Origin: Endocalyx cinctus
Taxonomy: Eukaryota; Ascomycota; Sordariomycetes; Amphisphaeriales; Apiosporaceae
Length of the DNA: 64,000 nucleotides
NCBI GenBank assembly: GCA_001600455.1
Contig: BCKC01000004.1
Span: 62,001 to 126,000 of the forward strand
Reading direction: 5' to 3'
Positions 53,948-64,000 of this stretch are shown one piece after another; positions within the stretch are counted from its first letter, which is position 1, and every line of letters starts with the position of its first letter. The notes under the pieces were generated by a model that saw only the letters and a program-made list of their open reading frames with translations, had not been told where the DNA came from and ran no database searches. A program made the translations under genes and the position numbers.

Positions 53948-55408
53948 ATGAACGGCATAGAAGACATTCGGGTTCGTCCCATAGACTGGAAGACAGCCCC
54001 GGAACAGGAGAAGTTCCACCTCTCGGACATAGATCACTTTATGCCCAAGATCTTCGTACTCGTGGTTGAGGTATTCGAACTACCGTCGAGCCTCGAGCGC
54101 GCCAAGATTATCGATAGCATAGTTAAAGGCCTCGAGTTTACGTTGAGCCAGTTTCCCATCTTGGCCGGAAGCCTTAACATGGACGCTAACACGGGCCGGA
54201 TGTGGGTGACCAAGAAACGAGAATCGTCCGTGGGCTTACGCATTAAGCATGCCGCCGACGGCGAGTTCCCGACCTTTTCCCAGTTCGACGAGCGCGATTT
54301 TCCGGTCCAGTTGTTCAACGGGATCTTGCCCGAGTCCGTGACGGAGAAGCAGCTCTTTTCCCCACTGGGCGATAACGGGGACGAGGACTTAGCCATCGCC
54401 ACTTTTCAGATCACTTTTATAAAAGGAGGCATGATCCTCGGCATCGCTATCCACCACAACTGCTCCGATGCTCCCGGGTGCAACGGCTTCTTTACGACTT
54501 GGGCCGAGAATTCGGCCGCCGCCATGCACGGGACGCCGTTTAAGCCAATAGACAAAACAAGTTTAGACCGAACGCGGTTTGATGGGAGTAGGACCACGCT
54601 GGAGGCGTGGAAAGATCTCGACCGCAAATTTCCCGTCCTAAAGGATGCAGGTGGGCCGCCTCCGCCGCCTCCGGCCGGCTTTAAGATGCCCGAGATTAAG
54701 AGCCGGATGTGGCACTTCAGCAAGAGTAAAGCAGCGGCTCTCAAGCGAGACTCGATGCCGGACGACTCTTGGGTTTCGACTTACGACTCGATCATGGGCC
54801 TTCTCTGGAAGTGCATGGTACGGTCAAAGCTGCCGCTGCTCGGGTGTAGCCTCGACGCCGAGACTTGCATGGTGCATGCGCTAAACCGGCGACAGAGGAT
54901 ATACCCGCCGCTACCGGAGCGCTTCCTCGGCAACGCCGTCGCGTTCCCACGGGTGCAGCCGCGAACGGTACGCGAGATCGTCGCTAAGGGAAATTTGAAG
55001 AAGCAGGCGGCGGCGGTGAGGACCTCGATCAATACGATCGACGGGGACTACTTAACGGGTCTTTCGGACTGGATCGCCGGCCTAGACGACCGCCGCTGGA
55101 TCGCCGTCAACATGGATTCCTTCATGGGCCTCGATCTTGCTGGCACCAGCTGGAAGATGATGGACCCTTACGAGAAGCACGATTTTGGCTTCGGCGTGCC
55201 GAAAGCCCTGCGCTGGCCTAACCCCTACATGGACATGTTCGTTTTCGTCTTACCCAGCCGCAGCGGGGTCAAGAAAGGCGCGCTCGACGAAGGAATTGAG
55301 GTCTGTATCTGCCTCGAGCAGAGCTGCCACGACCGGCTGATGAAGGACGAGGAGTTGCTGAAGTATGCACAACCGCGTGGAATGGAACAAGCATATGAAG
55401 TTAATTGA
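53948..55408 (+). CDS. BAHD-type acyltransferase (trichothecene 3-O-acetyltransferase-like), 486 aa
   Basis: Single exon from ATG 53948 to TGA 55406. The catalytic HxxxD is HNCSD at residues 170-174, and the structural DFGWG-equivalent is DFGFG at 412-416. FHLSDIDHFMPKIFV at the N-terminus is typical of fungal members. These soluble enzymes transfer an acyl group from acyl-CoA to an alcohol or amine of a secondary metabolite; the substrate cannot be told from sequence. The gene is strongly GC-rich with C/G third positions, unlike its AT-rich neighbours, and is intact. Part of it (54874-55335) is copied at 29138-29420. No other biosynthetic gene is adjacent, so it is not in an obvious cluster. 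Confidence 0.85.
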   Translation: MNGIEDIRVRPIDWKTAPEQEKFHLSDIDHFMPKIFVLVVEVFELPSSLERAKIIDSIVKGLEFTLSQFPILAGSLNMDANTGRMWVTKKRESSVGLRIKHAADGEFPTFSQFDERDFPVQLFNGILPESVTEKQLFSPLGDNGDEDLAIATFQITFIKGGMILGIAIHHNCSDAPGCNGFFTTWAENSAAAMHGTPFKPIDKTSLDRTRFDGSRTTLEAWKDLDRKFPVLKDAGGPPPPPPAGFKMPEIKSRMWHFSKSKAAALKRDSMPDDSWVSTYDSIMGLLWKCMVRSKLPLLGCSLDAETCMVHALNRRQRIYPPLPERFLGNAVAFPRVQPRTVREIVAKGNLKKQAAAVRTSINTIDGDYLTGLSDWIAGLDDRRWIAVNMDSFMGLDLAGTSWKMMDPYEKHDFGFGVPKALRWPNPYMDMFVFVLPSRSGVKKGALDEGIEVCICLEQSCHDRLMKDEELLKYAQPRGMEQAYEVN

Positions 55409-56346
55409 GTTCGCTGTAGCCGGTGGGCTTTACATATTTTTTGCCGTGTGGTTTTTCTGATTTTCTTTTATTGGTGCTTCGTACTTAGAAGTCGGAGTAA
55501 TTCGCATCTATGATTTTTTTAAATCAAGTTAACTCAGCCATAAAAAAACCTTTTCTTTCGTAAACTATGCTATAGCCATGGAGGTAATTATTTATAGTTT
55601 GACTATCATTCAAAAAGCACCGTTGCGGCTACCCAGAGGCATATTGTAAACATAACTATAGCCTAGACTTAAATACAGAACGCTCATAACGGTAATTCCT
55701 TCGCTGTTAACTCAAGGAACATAGTTATTGTTGGAGAAGTCTTTCTGAGATGCCTGGCTAATTCCCACATCTTCCATTGTTTGACTGCTTGAATCTCAGA
55801 TAGAGCCAGGCAGGCCAGTATTGTCCGACGTATTGGCGGGTTTGTATGTATGTAACACATATGTAACATGTTGGAATTGATATTGGCTCAAGTGTGGTAA
55901 GTGCGACGAGAATTATTTATCCCAAATTCCCACATCCAGGATTCCGGTAAGCGCCACGAACCATGGCAATCTATTCACGTTTTTAGCAGGCGTCGGCATA
56001 ATGGCTGGAAAGATTGGCATAGTACTATAGGAACTGAGCCCTAATCATTTATTTTGGTTCTTCGTTTATGTAAACGGGAAGTAGATAACAGTTAATGGGC
56101 GCTCTGCCTGCTTCCATTCCAGATCCCTGGATTAAGCGCAACCCGTTCTTGGCTCTTCGAATAGTGATTATGCCGATACTAAGATCGAAACTACCAAACA
56201 TCTTATAAAATCTAAATAATTCTTCATAAGAATAAAAAAAAGCGCTTTTCCACTCGGAAAACTCTAGCGTGACTTACAAACTTCAGTGCTATCGCTGCAA
56301 GAAATATACTATAAGCAACAATCGAGAAAATCATATAAGTGAAGTC
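55409..56346. other. Gene-free
   Basis: No supported gene. The frame of the next gene is open back to 56269, but only from a GTG. Confidence 0.4.
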
Positions 56347-57336
56347 ATGCCAAACAATGAACATGATACGTCCGACGTGATCATCACTTACGGAGATTAC
56401 CTCAAAAGCATATATGATCTGGGTTTCTGTCCCGCACCGCATCGAGACCCCATATTCAACGAACAAGACGTCGCATTCCATCGAGGTCTGCGTGATTCTT
56501 CCCATCTTCCGAAACTTTTCAAGGATAATCTCGACATTGATTCCACATTCTATCATTATGTAAGACATCGGATTGAGTCGTTGACTCTCGTATGGGATGC
56601 TATCCTTGACGAGAAAATCCGCTACGACGCAGAGGGTTTACCATCAAGAGACCCGCACTTCATGGAGTCTTTCCTCTTGTCCATAAATACCATTTCTAAA
56701 TACATGAACAAAATTGGAGGTATGAGAACCAATCCGCGGCAGCTTGCAACTCTTCAAGATGATAAGAGTTTCGGTCAACGGTGCGGGAAGATCATGTCGA
56801 CGCCGAGCAATACATTTCCCGCCGGTACTATAACTACCAGTCTGACTAATGGCAGCGCGGATGCTACGTTCGGAGAGGCGTGTGATGCTCATTCGCCAGG
56901 CCAGAAAAACTCAGTTATGAACGGAAGTTTTTGGGATAACCGGCCTTTGAATTTTCCTTCCCAGAGCCCAGATTCAGAAGATGGTGCGTATCATAATACT
57001 TTAAGTCTGGTGAATGGCTTGATTACGTTGCATCCTTGCGAGTTACTATTCGGCAATACAGATTATTTTTATGGCATTTCTCACCAGGGATTTGACAGCG
57101 AACCTCAAGATGAAGAAGATATTCATAAGGATAGGATCAGGAAAGTTGAAGAGGCCTCTCAATTTAATGCACTATCTCAGTCTAGTAGCTCAGAACATAT
57201 AAATCGACTCCCGCGGACCGACAGGCGCCCGGATGGAAACTTTGTGACACCTAGAAAGCGTAAATACGATGAGTTTGTGGGTTCTGGTATTTACGACACA
57301 GAAATTTCCCAAGCTCGGGCCTCGCGTGGTGAATAA
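56347..57336 (+). CDS. Hypothetical, probably nuclear protein, 329 aa
   Basis: ATG 56347 (MPNNEHDTSDVIITYGDYLK) gives a clean frame to TAA. The N-terminal 130 residues look globular and helical (FYHYVRHRIESLTLVWDAIL, ESFLLSINTISKYMNKIGG). The rest is polar and Ser/Asn/Asp-rich, probably disordered, with TPRKRKYDEF near the C-terminus as a candidate nuclear localisation signal. No family recognised. The 330-codon frame without introns is longer than expected by chance in such AT-rich DNA. Confidence 0.5.
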   Translation: MPNNEHDTSDVIITYGDYLKSIYDLGFCPAPHRDPIFNEQDVAFHRGLRDSSHLPKLFKDNLDIDSTFYHYVRHRIESLTLVWDAILDEKIRYDAEGLPSRDPHFMESFLLSINTISKYMNKIGGMRTNPRQLATLQDDKSFGQRCGKIMSTPSNTFPAGTITTSLTNGSADATFGEACDAHSPGQKNSVMNGSFWDNRPLNFPSQSPDSEDGAYHNTLSLVNGLITLHPCELLFGNTDYFYGISHQGFDSEPQDEEDIHKDRIRKVEEASQFNALSQSSSSEHINRLPRTDRRPDGNFVTPRKRKYDEFVGSGIYDTEISQARASRGE

Positions 57337-58626
57337 ACAAGCTTATCGCCACTGAAGGCATAGCGGATATGTGGCGGTAGTAAATAAGCTATAGAAATAG
57401 AAATAGCTAATTAACTTATTCTACGGTTAAGGTGTGTATATACACCATCGGATTCGCGCTCTTCGTTTTCTATTGTTATTTTGGTCATCTAATATTCCAT
57501 GAAAGACCTTATTTTATTCCGAGGGCTGAGATATCTCGTTTTGCTAGTTCCAGGACAGGCTTGCCCATTCTAAAGAATCTTTCTGTATTATTAATACTGA
57601 TATTTGTATTGCATTATTTATATACAATCTGCGCAGGCCATGATGGGCTGTAGCGTTTCCTGATTCTCTGACATTGTCGCGGTTGTCAAATTTATTTATG
57701 TTAGCTTCACATTGATAAACGTGTTTATCTTATATTCTGATAACTCTTATTTAACTCCTTAGGCCTAACTGAGGTATTTATAAAATAAAGCACGGAAGTG
57801 TTCCCTGATCTGTCCTTAATATTATGTAAATATAGTTAAATACCGACAAATCCTATTTTTGATCTCCTTAATATCGTTTATAATGGTGAGAAAGCTAGAC
57901 CCTATATTTCAATCTCGGTTAACACTTACTTGGAATGAGATATATATGCAATTGGATAACAAGTCGAAAATGCTAGCTAAGATCAGGGCTATAATTCGCT
58001 GTCCTGAGTGATAATTTTATTCTAGCCAACAAAGCCGCGTAAGTGCATCGCTTTAAAATATTATCTCCCCTCTGAAGAATTCAGAGGAAAAGAACTGTAG
58101 TATATGTACAGTATGTAACGTGATTACATAATACATATTTATGTACATACATATTAATAAAGAAAATATCAGCCGTGAGCGCCTCATCCCTAGCTAGTGA
58201 AATAATTCCCCTCTCGATATTCCGGTCAGCATTCCAAAGCACCGGTCTTGAGAGCATCATTTCGAGCAAGGGCAAATTACAAACGCAGGGAGATTAAATT
58301 AAGGGTCCAGTTTTGTTATGTATGTACAGTAGGTAACGAAATCGGCTTCCTCCCTAGCAGCACGTCAAAAGTTATTTACATCAGGTTGTCATCCTGTCTT
58401 GGCGCTTATACAGTATGGACAATTACTGATGACTGTCATCACATGCTAAATGTATATACCCTTATATAGACCTATTATATAATTAAGCGAGCAATCAATA
58501 AAGCAACCTTAACTATGCTTAAAGAGGAAGATTATTCTCGAAGTTTCTAGATAGATATTCGTACTATAAATTTATCGGCTCCCCTACAACCCCTCTTTTA
58601 CAAAGGTAGAAAAAAAATAATACAAA
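57337..58626. other. Gene-free, AT-rich
   Basis: Contains TCAGCATTCCAAAG near 58226 (also at 53521) and palindromic GTACAGTATGTA words at 58106 and 58325. No gene. Confidence 0.4.
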
Positions 58627-61600
58627 TTATCTTGGGCCTTGTGCGGAAAACCGTAAAATAATGACTCTTCCCGACGAATTGCCAATTACTATAGTTGGCC
58701 CGGAAATTGCAGACGCACTAGGTCGATATTCTGCTGGTAACCATAGTAAATCCTTTCCATCTAAAGTTATCCAGGAGCTATTTCCGTTTATACCATACCC
58801 GAGGGGGTAATTCTGGTTATGCTTGGGTAAGATCTCTATAGGGGGTGTAATGGAAGACGTATAAATATTAGAATAAGTGACGGGTGCTGGTTGAGATGGA
58901 CGATCAAAAGAAATAGCACCAATATCAGTCAATAAGGATTGGCTCTCTTTATTAAAGGATAAACTATAAGAAGCTCTACCAATGTTAATTGATTGGAGAC
59001 AGCGACCCGCCGACCAGAGCCGTACTGTGTGGTCGTCTGATCCCGAAGCTACCGTTCGGCCGTCGGGCGAGAACGCGACCGAAGTAACGGAGCTGCTATG
59101 GCCTTCGAGCGTCTGTAAACAGTTATTCCAGTTCAAATTAATTCGGGGCCTAAGAAGTATCCATTTTGGGAAATTATCTTGGAACGTCTTGCGAATAATA
59201 CTCGCTTCCGGCGCGAAGATAAGAGTCGAAGCATATACTTGGAGAGGCGCTGTTTGTATTATTGAAAGATTCGTAAGAGCAAAACGTAAAGCATCATCGA
59301 TAAAGTTCGATAATTGACAGCTGTCTCGAGCCTAAATTATATTAATTAATGATGATATAATAAAAGCGGGGGGATATACTTTATATAATAATTGTAACGT
59401 CCTTATGTTTTGGAGACTTTCTGAAGTCCTTCCTATTAGGCTTAGTGCTTCTAACCAGTGAAGAAAATGGACTTGAAGGAAGCGATAGACTTGATTATCG
59501 TCGTCGATATGTCCCCCTGCTTGCTCTAGATGATAAACCCAGTATTGGCATGCGTATTGGACTTCCGGTTGTAGGCTATCGTTTAATATCTGCGGCTCAA
59601 TAGAAGAGTGGAGAGTCCCGGGCCATTTTAGTTCGCAGATATCTGTTCGAAGGGCTTTATCTAATACCCGCAGACAATGTATAGCCAGTTGCCTGTGGGT
59701 TTCCTTCTCATTCACCCAGAATCGATTATTGCGTTTCTCGGGATCCAAGAGGAAGTCACGAAACGAGAGATGTAGCAGTCTGATAGGCGAGGCGGGTGAT
59801 GAGGGTACGCTTAGCACTGAGTGGAGCAGGTCTAGTCTGCCATCGACAGTCTCTTGCTCTGTGTTGAGTAATCGCGCTAAAGCTTGCACGGAAAGGGGAT
59901 TTGCAAGGACTATAATCGAGCCTACAATAGCCCGAAACTCTTGCAGTGCTTCACTTACTTCCCGTTCGGAGAGATCGGCAAGCATATAGTCCAGGACAGG
60001 TAGATACGTCGCATTCAGCTTGGACTCCTGACTTTTAGTTCGCTGCTGTAAAACTATCTGAAGCTTTGCCTTTGGGTTACCAACCCTGCGATCAGCTATA
60101 AACCGACAGACTGTGGTAGCGAAGATAAAGAGCGGAACAGCCATATCTACAAGAATCTGGATTTCCGATGGCTCAGGCCAGCTCGATGGTAGTTGTCGTT
60201 CATCTCTAATCTTGGCGAACTCGTGGAGGAAATATGCAGATATGTCCTTCGCAATTACTAGCTCGGGTACCTCGTGAAGCACCAAATCTTGGTACGCGCC
60301 GTTAATATTTTTAAAACCAAGTCGAATTGGTAGATCGGGCCGGCTGGTTATAAAGATCCGCAGCCGTGGATACTGCGACGCTGGAATCCGAGAAAACAAG
60401 TGGATGATATTTTTAACGTCTTCCTCTTGTTCACACTCGTCAAGAGCATCAACCACAATTATAAGAGCGTCAACTTTCCAAGCGTCGCGAGGAATGTCTA
60501 ACAGGGGTTCGAGTATAAGCTTCTCAAATTGCTCTCGCATCGTCTTCCCAAAGATGGCAGGGTCGGCTTCGATAGCGCTTTGAACGTGTTGTGCAAGTTT
60601 CGGACTCTTCCGAATCAGCTGGCTAGCTATCGTGCTAAAGAATTTGGATATTCCACCTCGATCACCCTCGCCTCTCTTGAAAAAGAAGCTAGCGCCAAGT
60701 TGGCCGCGCTCCGAGAAGGCGCGAGCCACGGTACGTGAAATGGTTGATTTTCCTGTGCCAGCCATGCCATTTAGCCAGAAGATGGTCTTGGCTTGAGTAT
60801 TGTCCGCCCAATCCTGTATTGCCTGTAGAAGGTCGACTCGAGTATCTCGTAGGCATGTCGGATTGTGTTCTTCAGCGTGGGAATCGAAGGAAGCTCCGTT
60901 AGCAATAGGCAGTTTATCGAGCACTGGCTTCTAAGAGCGAAATATATGGTTAGCAAAAGATCGTAGGGCGGGTGTTTTCACTTACTCCTAATTTCCGATT
61001 AATCTCCCCCTGCAAGCGCCTAAACGCTTCTTCCTCCCCCTCTCCGTAAATAAGAGGCATGTGAATATCGAAAATACCCAATAATGAGTAAGCTTTGTCT
61101 TCTTCTTTTTTCGTCCCGCGGCCTTTTGACCACGACATTCGTATATCGGTACTAAAATCTGAGAGCGGATATCCTCGAAGAGCGTTGATTGCGATTCCTG
61201 TAACCTCGTGCACTAGCCGTTCTAGTGATTTCTTGTCGCCTAACCGCTGCCTGTTCGAGGCAAAGAACTCTACCGATAAGGGAGCAATGAGCTCTTGGAG
61301 TGTCCAGCCACGAGTAAACCATCTGCTATTACGAAATTCCTTTTGCCACGTTGATCGGAGAGGCTCTGCGATATGTGTGATATCGTTTTTTAAGACGTCG
61401 GACAGGTAAACGTAGCATCTGGCTGCATTCTGGTACCATCGAAACATAGAGTTGATAGCTTCGGAAAGCTCTGTATTGTTTGATTTATCAATGCAACACG
61501 TATCGATCCAGACATATTGGAGACCATCAGATGCAGCCTGATCAAGGCAGAACTCGATCTTTCGATATCCCTCCTTCTGTCGCACAGTATTTTCCACATG

Positions 61601-61750
61601 TCGCCCAATGCCCTCCGAGATGTCTTTAAATGTGATTTCCTGGTTATCATGTCCCCATGTATGCGACAGTATAGCGTATTGTGGGATGGCTCTAGAGAGA
61701 TCTTCGGTCAGCGTCGGGCTACCATCTTCTCGGCGGTATAAAAGGCGCAT
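58627..61750 (-). CDS. HET-NACHT-WD40 (HNWD) heterokaryon-incompatibility NLR, three exons, 1,006 aa
   Basis: My model has exons 61750-60986, 60930-59380 and 59331-58627; introns of 55 and 47 nt, all phase 0. Exon 1 is a HET domain: [31 protein letters not shown]. Exon 2 is a NACHT NTPase: Walker A GMAGTGKS (about 310-317), Walker [13 protein letters not shown], and [12 protein letters not shown]. Exon 3 begins in the linker ([25 protein letters not shown]) and has one canonical WD40 repeat ([17 protein letters not shown]...DDHTVRLW), then the conserved C-terminal extension. The layout is that of HET-D/HET-E/HET-R proteins, cytosolic sensors that trigger cell death on recognition of non-self alleles. 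Paralogs usually carry several WD40 repeats; only one is clear here. The frame is intact. Confidence 0.9.
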
Positions 61751-62404
61751 GGTCGGATGTTGCGTTATATTACGAGTGTGAAAAACGAGGCCGCGTTATT
61801 GCAGGTTAGTTAGTGTCGTTGATGTGGTATTTAGCAAGTTACCGGCTGGTGTTATCTAGTATTGAATGGTCTCGCTTCGATAGGAAGTTCTGAGATGACA
61901 GTGTAGAGAACCCCTCATCAATATTACGATCCTAGAATAAGGCTGCACCAGTCATGGGATATGCAGGTCTACCCAATCAAGTTATATCATCTATTGTGCA
62001 ACAGCTTGCTCGACATCGCACTGTTTACAACGCTCATTTTTTTGGTGCGCACCGCGAATAACTCTAGGCCGGGACCGCGTTGAGGGTGTGAGATGCATCA
62101 TTGAATTTTTATGGTATAGTTATGGTTCATTCGAATAATTCAACCGATATTTTTAGAATATCCAAGGAGATACGCAATGCGATATAGTGAATAACGACGA
62201 CAATACACGTTATTTGCTCGTTTCCAGAGTGGGTGGTGTTGAAGAACGCTAGGCTAATAATTCGTATATCGACCAGGGTGCCTGGAAATCCAGGGCTAAA
62301 TAGTGGGTAGAACGCCCTGTAAATGCGGGGCGGAGATTCAACCACGTATCATAAAAATTCTGATTCCTTCCTTACGACAACATAAAAAAGACGTCATATA
62401 TAAA
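61751..62404. other. Intergenic and 5' part of Tc1 element
   Basis: The HNWD promoter must lie at its left end. CCAGGGTGCCTGGAAATCCAGG near 62273 (read in two halves CCAGGGTGCC / TGGAAATCCAGG) is self-complementary and may be the left terminus of the transposon. The right terminus lies beyond the window. Confidence 0.35.
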
Positions 62405-63382
62405 ATGGCACCGAATCTTGCACCTTCCCAGCTCGAGCTCGCTCATGGAATGATCACTAGTGGATCATTTACTAATAACGAAATCGCAGGTGCCGTTAGC
62501 TGTAGCCCTCGCTCGATTCGAACGATCCGATCGAACCTTCGTTGCTTTGGAACCACTCGAGCACCTCCCAACGCTGTCGGACGACCCAGAACCGTAACAC
62601 CACCTATGCTTGATGNATTGCGCGACCTTCTGATTCAGAGACCTAATATGTATCAAGACGAAATGGTCGCGNTTCTTAAGGACGAGTTCGACGTAGAGGT
62701 GACAAGAATGAGCATTAGCAGGGCCTTAGCTTCAATCGGATGGTCGAAGAAGACCATACGACGTGTCGCTAAGGAGCGTAATACAGATTTACGGGATCTA
62801 TACTGTCATAATTTATTGAGCTTCCGGTCTTACCAACTTGTTTACGTAGACGAGTCTGGCTGTGACAAACGGGCAGGGTTTAGACGCATGGGTTGGTCTC
62901 CACGGGGCGTGACACCCNTCCAGACTGCTCGGTTCCATCGCGATCGCAGGTACCAGATCTTGCCAGCTTATACACAGGATGGGATTATCTTTTCGCGTGT
63001 GTTTCAAGGATCGANCGACACCGTCGTTTTTGAAGATTTCATTGAACAGTTGCTATCTTACTGCGGGAGATGGCCTGCACCGAAGTCTGTCCTTGTGATG
63101 GACAATGCATCATTTCATTACTCTGATCGGATTGAGAGGCTATGCGACGAAGCAGGAGTAAAGCTTGTGTACCTGCCTCCGTATTCGCCGGACCTGAATC
63201 CGATTGAAGAGTTCTTCGCCGAGCTGAAAGCATTCGTCAAGAGAAACTGGCATGTCGATAGTGGTTTTCCTAGGCAAGACTTTGGTACCTTTTTAGAGTG
63301 GTGCATAGATACTATAGGATCAAGAAAGTCAAGTGCCGAAGGTCACTTTCGGCATGCTGGAGTTACTATGGATTATCTGTAA
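62405..63382 (+). CDS. Tc1-type DD34E transposase, 325 aa
   Basis: ATG 62405, TAA 63380. The N-terminal paired HTH (TNNEIAGAVSCSPRSIRTIR) and the GRPRTVTPPM hook between the two helix-turn-helix domains are present. The second HTH is EVTRMSISRALASIGWSKK. The catalytic triad is YVDESGCD, VLVMDNASFH and LNPIEEFF, with 34 residues between the second Asp and the Glu. The length equals that of intact fungal Tc1 transposases. It cuts its element at the terminal repeats and inserts at TA. Four ambiguous bases (62616, 62672, 62918, 63015) hide residues but no stop is seen, so it may be active. A convergent ORF follows 32 bp downstream. Confidence 0.9.
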   Translation: MAPNLAPSQLELAHGMITSGSFTNNEIAGAVSCSPRSIRTIRSNLRCFGTTRAPPNAVGRPRTVTPPMLDXLRDLLIQRPNMYQDEMVAXLKDEFDVEVTRMSISRALASIGWSKKTIRRVAKERNTDLRDLYCHNLLSFRSYQLVYVDESGCDKRAGFRRMGWSPRGVTPXQTARFHRDRRYQILPAYTQDGIIFSRVFQGSXDTVVFEDFIEQLLSYCGRWPAPKSVLVMDNASFHYSDRIERLCDEAGVKLVYLPPYSPDLNPIEEFFAELKAFVKRNWHVDSGFPRQDFGTFLEWCIDTIGSRKSSAEGHFRHAGVTMDYL

Positions 63383-63414
63383 TTAAACTTTCCCAATTTT
63401 GATTTGTGTTCTAT

Positions 63415-63993
63415 TTACGCAACTTGATATTTCTCAACCCAGACCTTAATATCCCGCACGAATCGTTTTGCAATACCACGTTTAACCCCTTGTGTTACTA
63501 AGAATTGAAAGTCCTGTTCTTCGTGAAGCTGCTCGAGATCAAGACCATCACCCAGGGTCAGATCTCGGGCCCTCTGAAATTCAAGCTTAAGCTCNCCATT
63601 CTCAACTTGCGAGCATTGCCAATCGCAATANCTCTTGACAGCTATATCACGAGATCCTGATATCTCAATAGNACTTAATGCCATACCTGCTCGCCTTTCT
63701 GTCGGCACTTCNGCGGCATGGCTAGGCATGACATTGGTGATCTGAATCGAGGGTTGCTGAGTCGACNAGGAAGCGTCACGTTTCCTTTTACGTTCTAGGT
63801 ATTGCTNCTCCTCGGCATATAGTTGGTTACNGATTTCATCAGGCATATCATCATGGCTTTCCAACTTATGACCGCTGTCGATATGTTTGATGAGGCTNCT
63901 TAAATGGTGTGTCTGTAACCTATAATGTCTGTTCGCACTTCTGTCCCTCCAACAATAGGGGCCCAGGTGACACGGCGGTCCTGGACATCGCAT
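63415..63993 (-). CDS. Accessory Cys-rich ORF of the Tc1 element, 192 aa
   Basis: ATG 63993 opens MRCPGPPCHLGPYCWRD, with three Cys and then THHL...SLIKHIDSGH supplying His, a plausible zinc-binding module. A helical, charged middle (LYAEE, LERKRKR) and a C-terminal domain (RDLTLGDGLDLEQLHEEQ, KRFVRDIKVWVEKY) follow. It runs convergently to the transposase, 32 bp apart. I recall similar proteins next to fungal DNA transposases but know no assigned function. Eight ambiguous bases fall inside it. An upstream exon beyond the window cannot be excluded. Confidence 0.65.
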   Translation of the reverse strand: MRCPGPPCHLGPYCWRDRSANRHYRLQTHHLXSLIKHIDSGHKLESHDDMPDEIXNQLYAEEXQYLERKRKRDASXSTQQPSIQITNVMPSHAXEVPTERRAGMALSXIEISGSRDIAVKXYCDWQCSQVENXELKLEFQRARDLTLGDGLDLEQLHEEQDFQFLVTQGVKRGIAKRFVRDIKVWVEKYQVA

Positions 63994-64000
63994 GAGGTTA

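Noticed and set aside
57432..57653. 73-aa hydrophobic ORF
   Set aside because: Starts with GTG in AT-rich gene-free sequence; hydrophobicity is explained by base composition.
1..64000. tRNA or rRNA genes
   Set aside because: I looked for the conserved GTTCGAATC-type arm and paired stems by eye and found none convincing; a covariance-model search would settle this.

Overview
The window looks like nuclear DNA of a filamentous ascomycete (Pezizomycotina; a Sordariomycete would fit). The coding strands are cut by 46-99 nt introns with GTAAGT/GTATGT-type donors, CTAAC-like branch sites and YAG acceptors. The protein families are typical of that group: a HET-NACHT-WD40 protein, a PTH11-like receptor, a DUF3435 tyrosine recombinase, pogo/Fot1 and Tc1 transposases, RING-patatin and TCP11. 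Many reading frames are broken by TAG/TAA/TGA where CAG/CAA/CGA would restore them, which resembles RIP (C-to-T) mutation. The sequence alternates AT-rich, gene-poor stretches with GC-richer islands, as expected of an accessory, subtelomeric or repeat-rich compartment.

Layout. 0-6 kb: partial BTB gene, LINE relic, degenerate kinase half, two orphan genes. 7-9 kb: four-exon PTH11-like receptor. 9.6-14.4 kb: GC-rich membrane-protein pseudogene, then an intact S33 aminopeptidase. 15-24.6 kb: a graveyard with two P450 pseudogenes, two pogo-type transposase tails and membrane-protein debris, plus a probably functional three-exon TEA/ATTS-domain gene. 25-34 kb: a two-exon SANT-like gene, a RIP-like Cys-rich pseudogene, a dense hairpin cluster, a short copy of an acyltransferase gene, and a pseudogene with one stop. 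34.4-37.4 kb: a 3,061-bp element with 452-bp inverted termini that I could not tell apart, enclosing one intact five-exon DUF3435 (Starship-captain family) recombinase gene. 38-41.5 kb: a small two-exon gene and a complete but dead pogo/Fot1 element with TA target duplication. 43-48 kb: RING-patatin and TCP11 pseudogenes and a secreted effector-like protein. 49.6-57.3 kb: four-TM protein, intact four-exon adenosine-deaminase (ADGF) gene, intact BAHD-type acyltransferase, nuclear orphan. 58.6-61.8 kb: intact three-exon HET-NACHT-WD40 incompatibility gene with a single canonical WD40 repeat. 62.3-64 kb: Tc1 transposase with a convergent Cys-rich accessory ORF, containing the only ambiguous bases in the window.

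The intact genes form no obvious pathway. The acyltransferase, ADGF, aminopeptidase and receptor look like scattered accessory functions set among mobile elements. The most novel item is the compact long-TIR recombinase element. Its two termini appear identical while nearby repeats are mutated, so it seems young, and the same terminal sequence must serve as promoter at one end and 3' end at the other. Gene models spanning introns are my own manual splicing and have not been tested against transcripts or databases.
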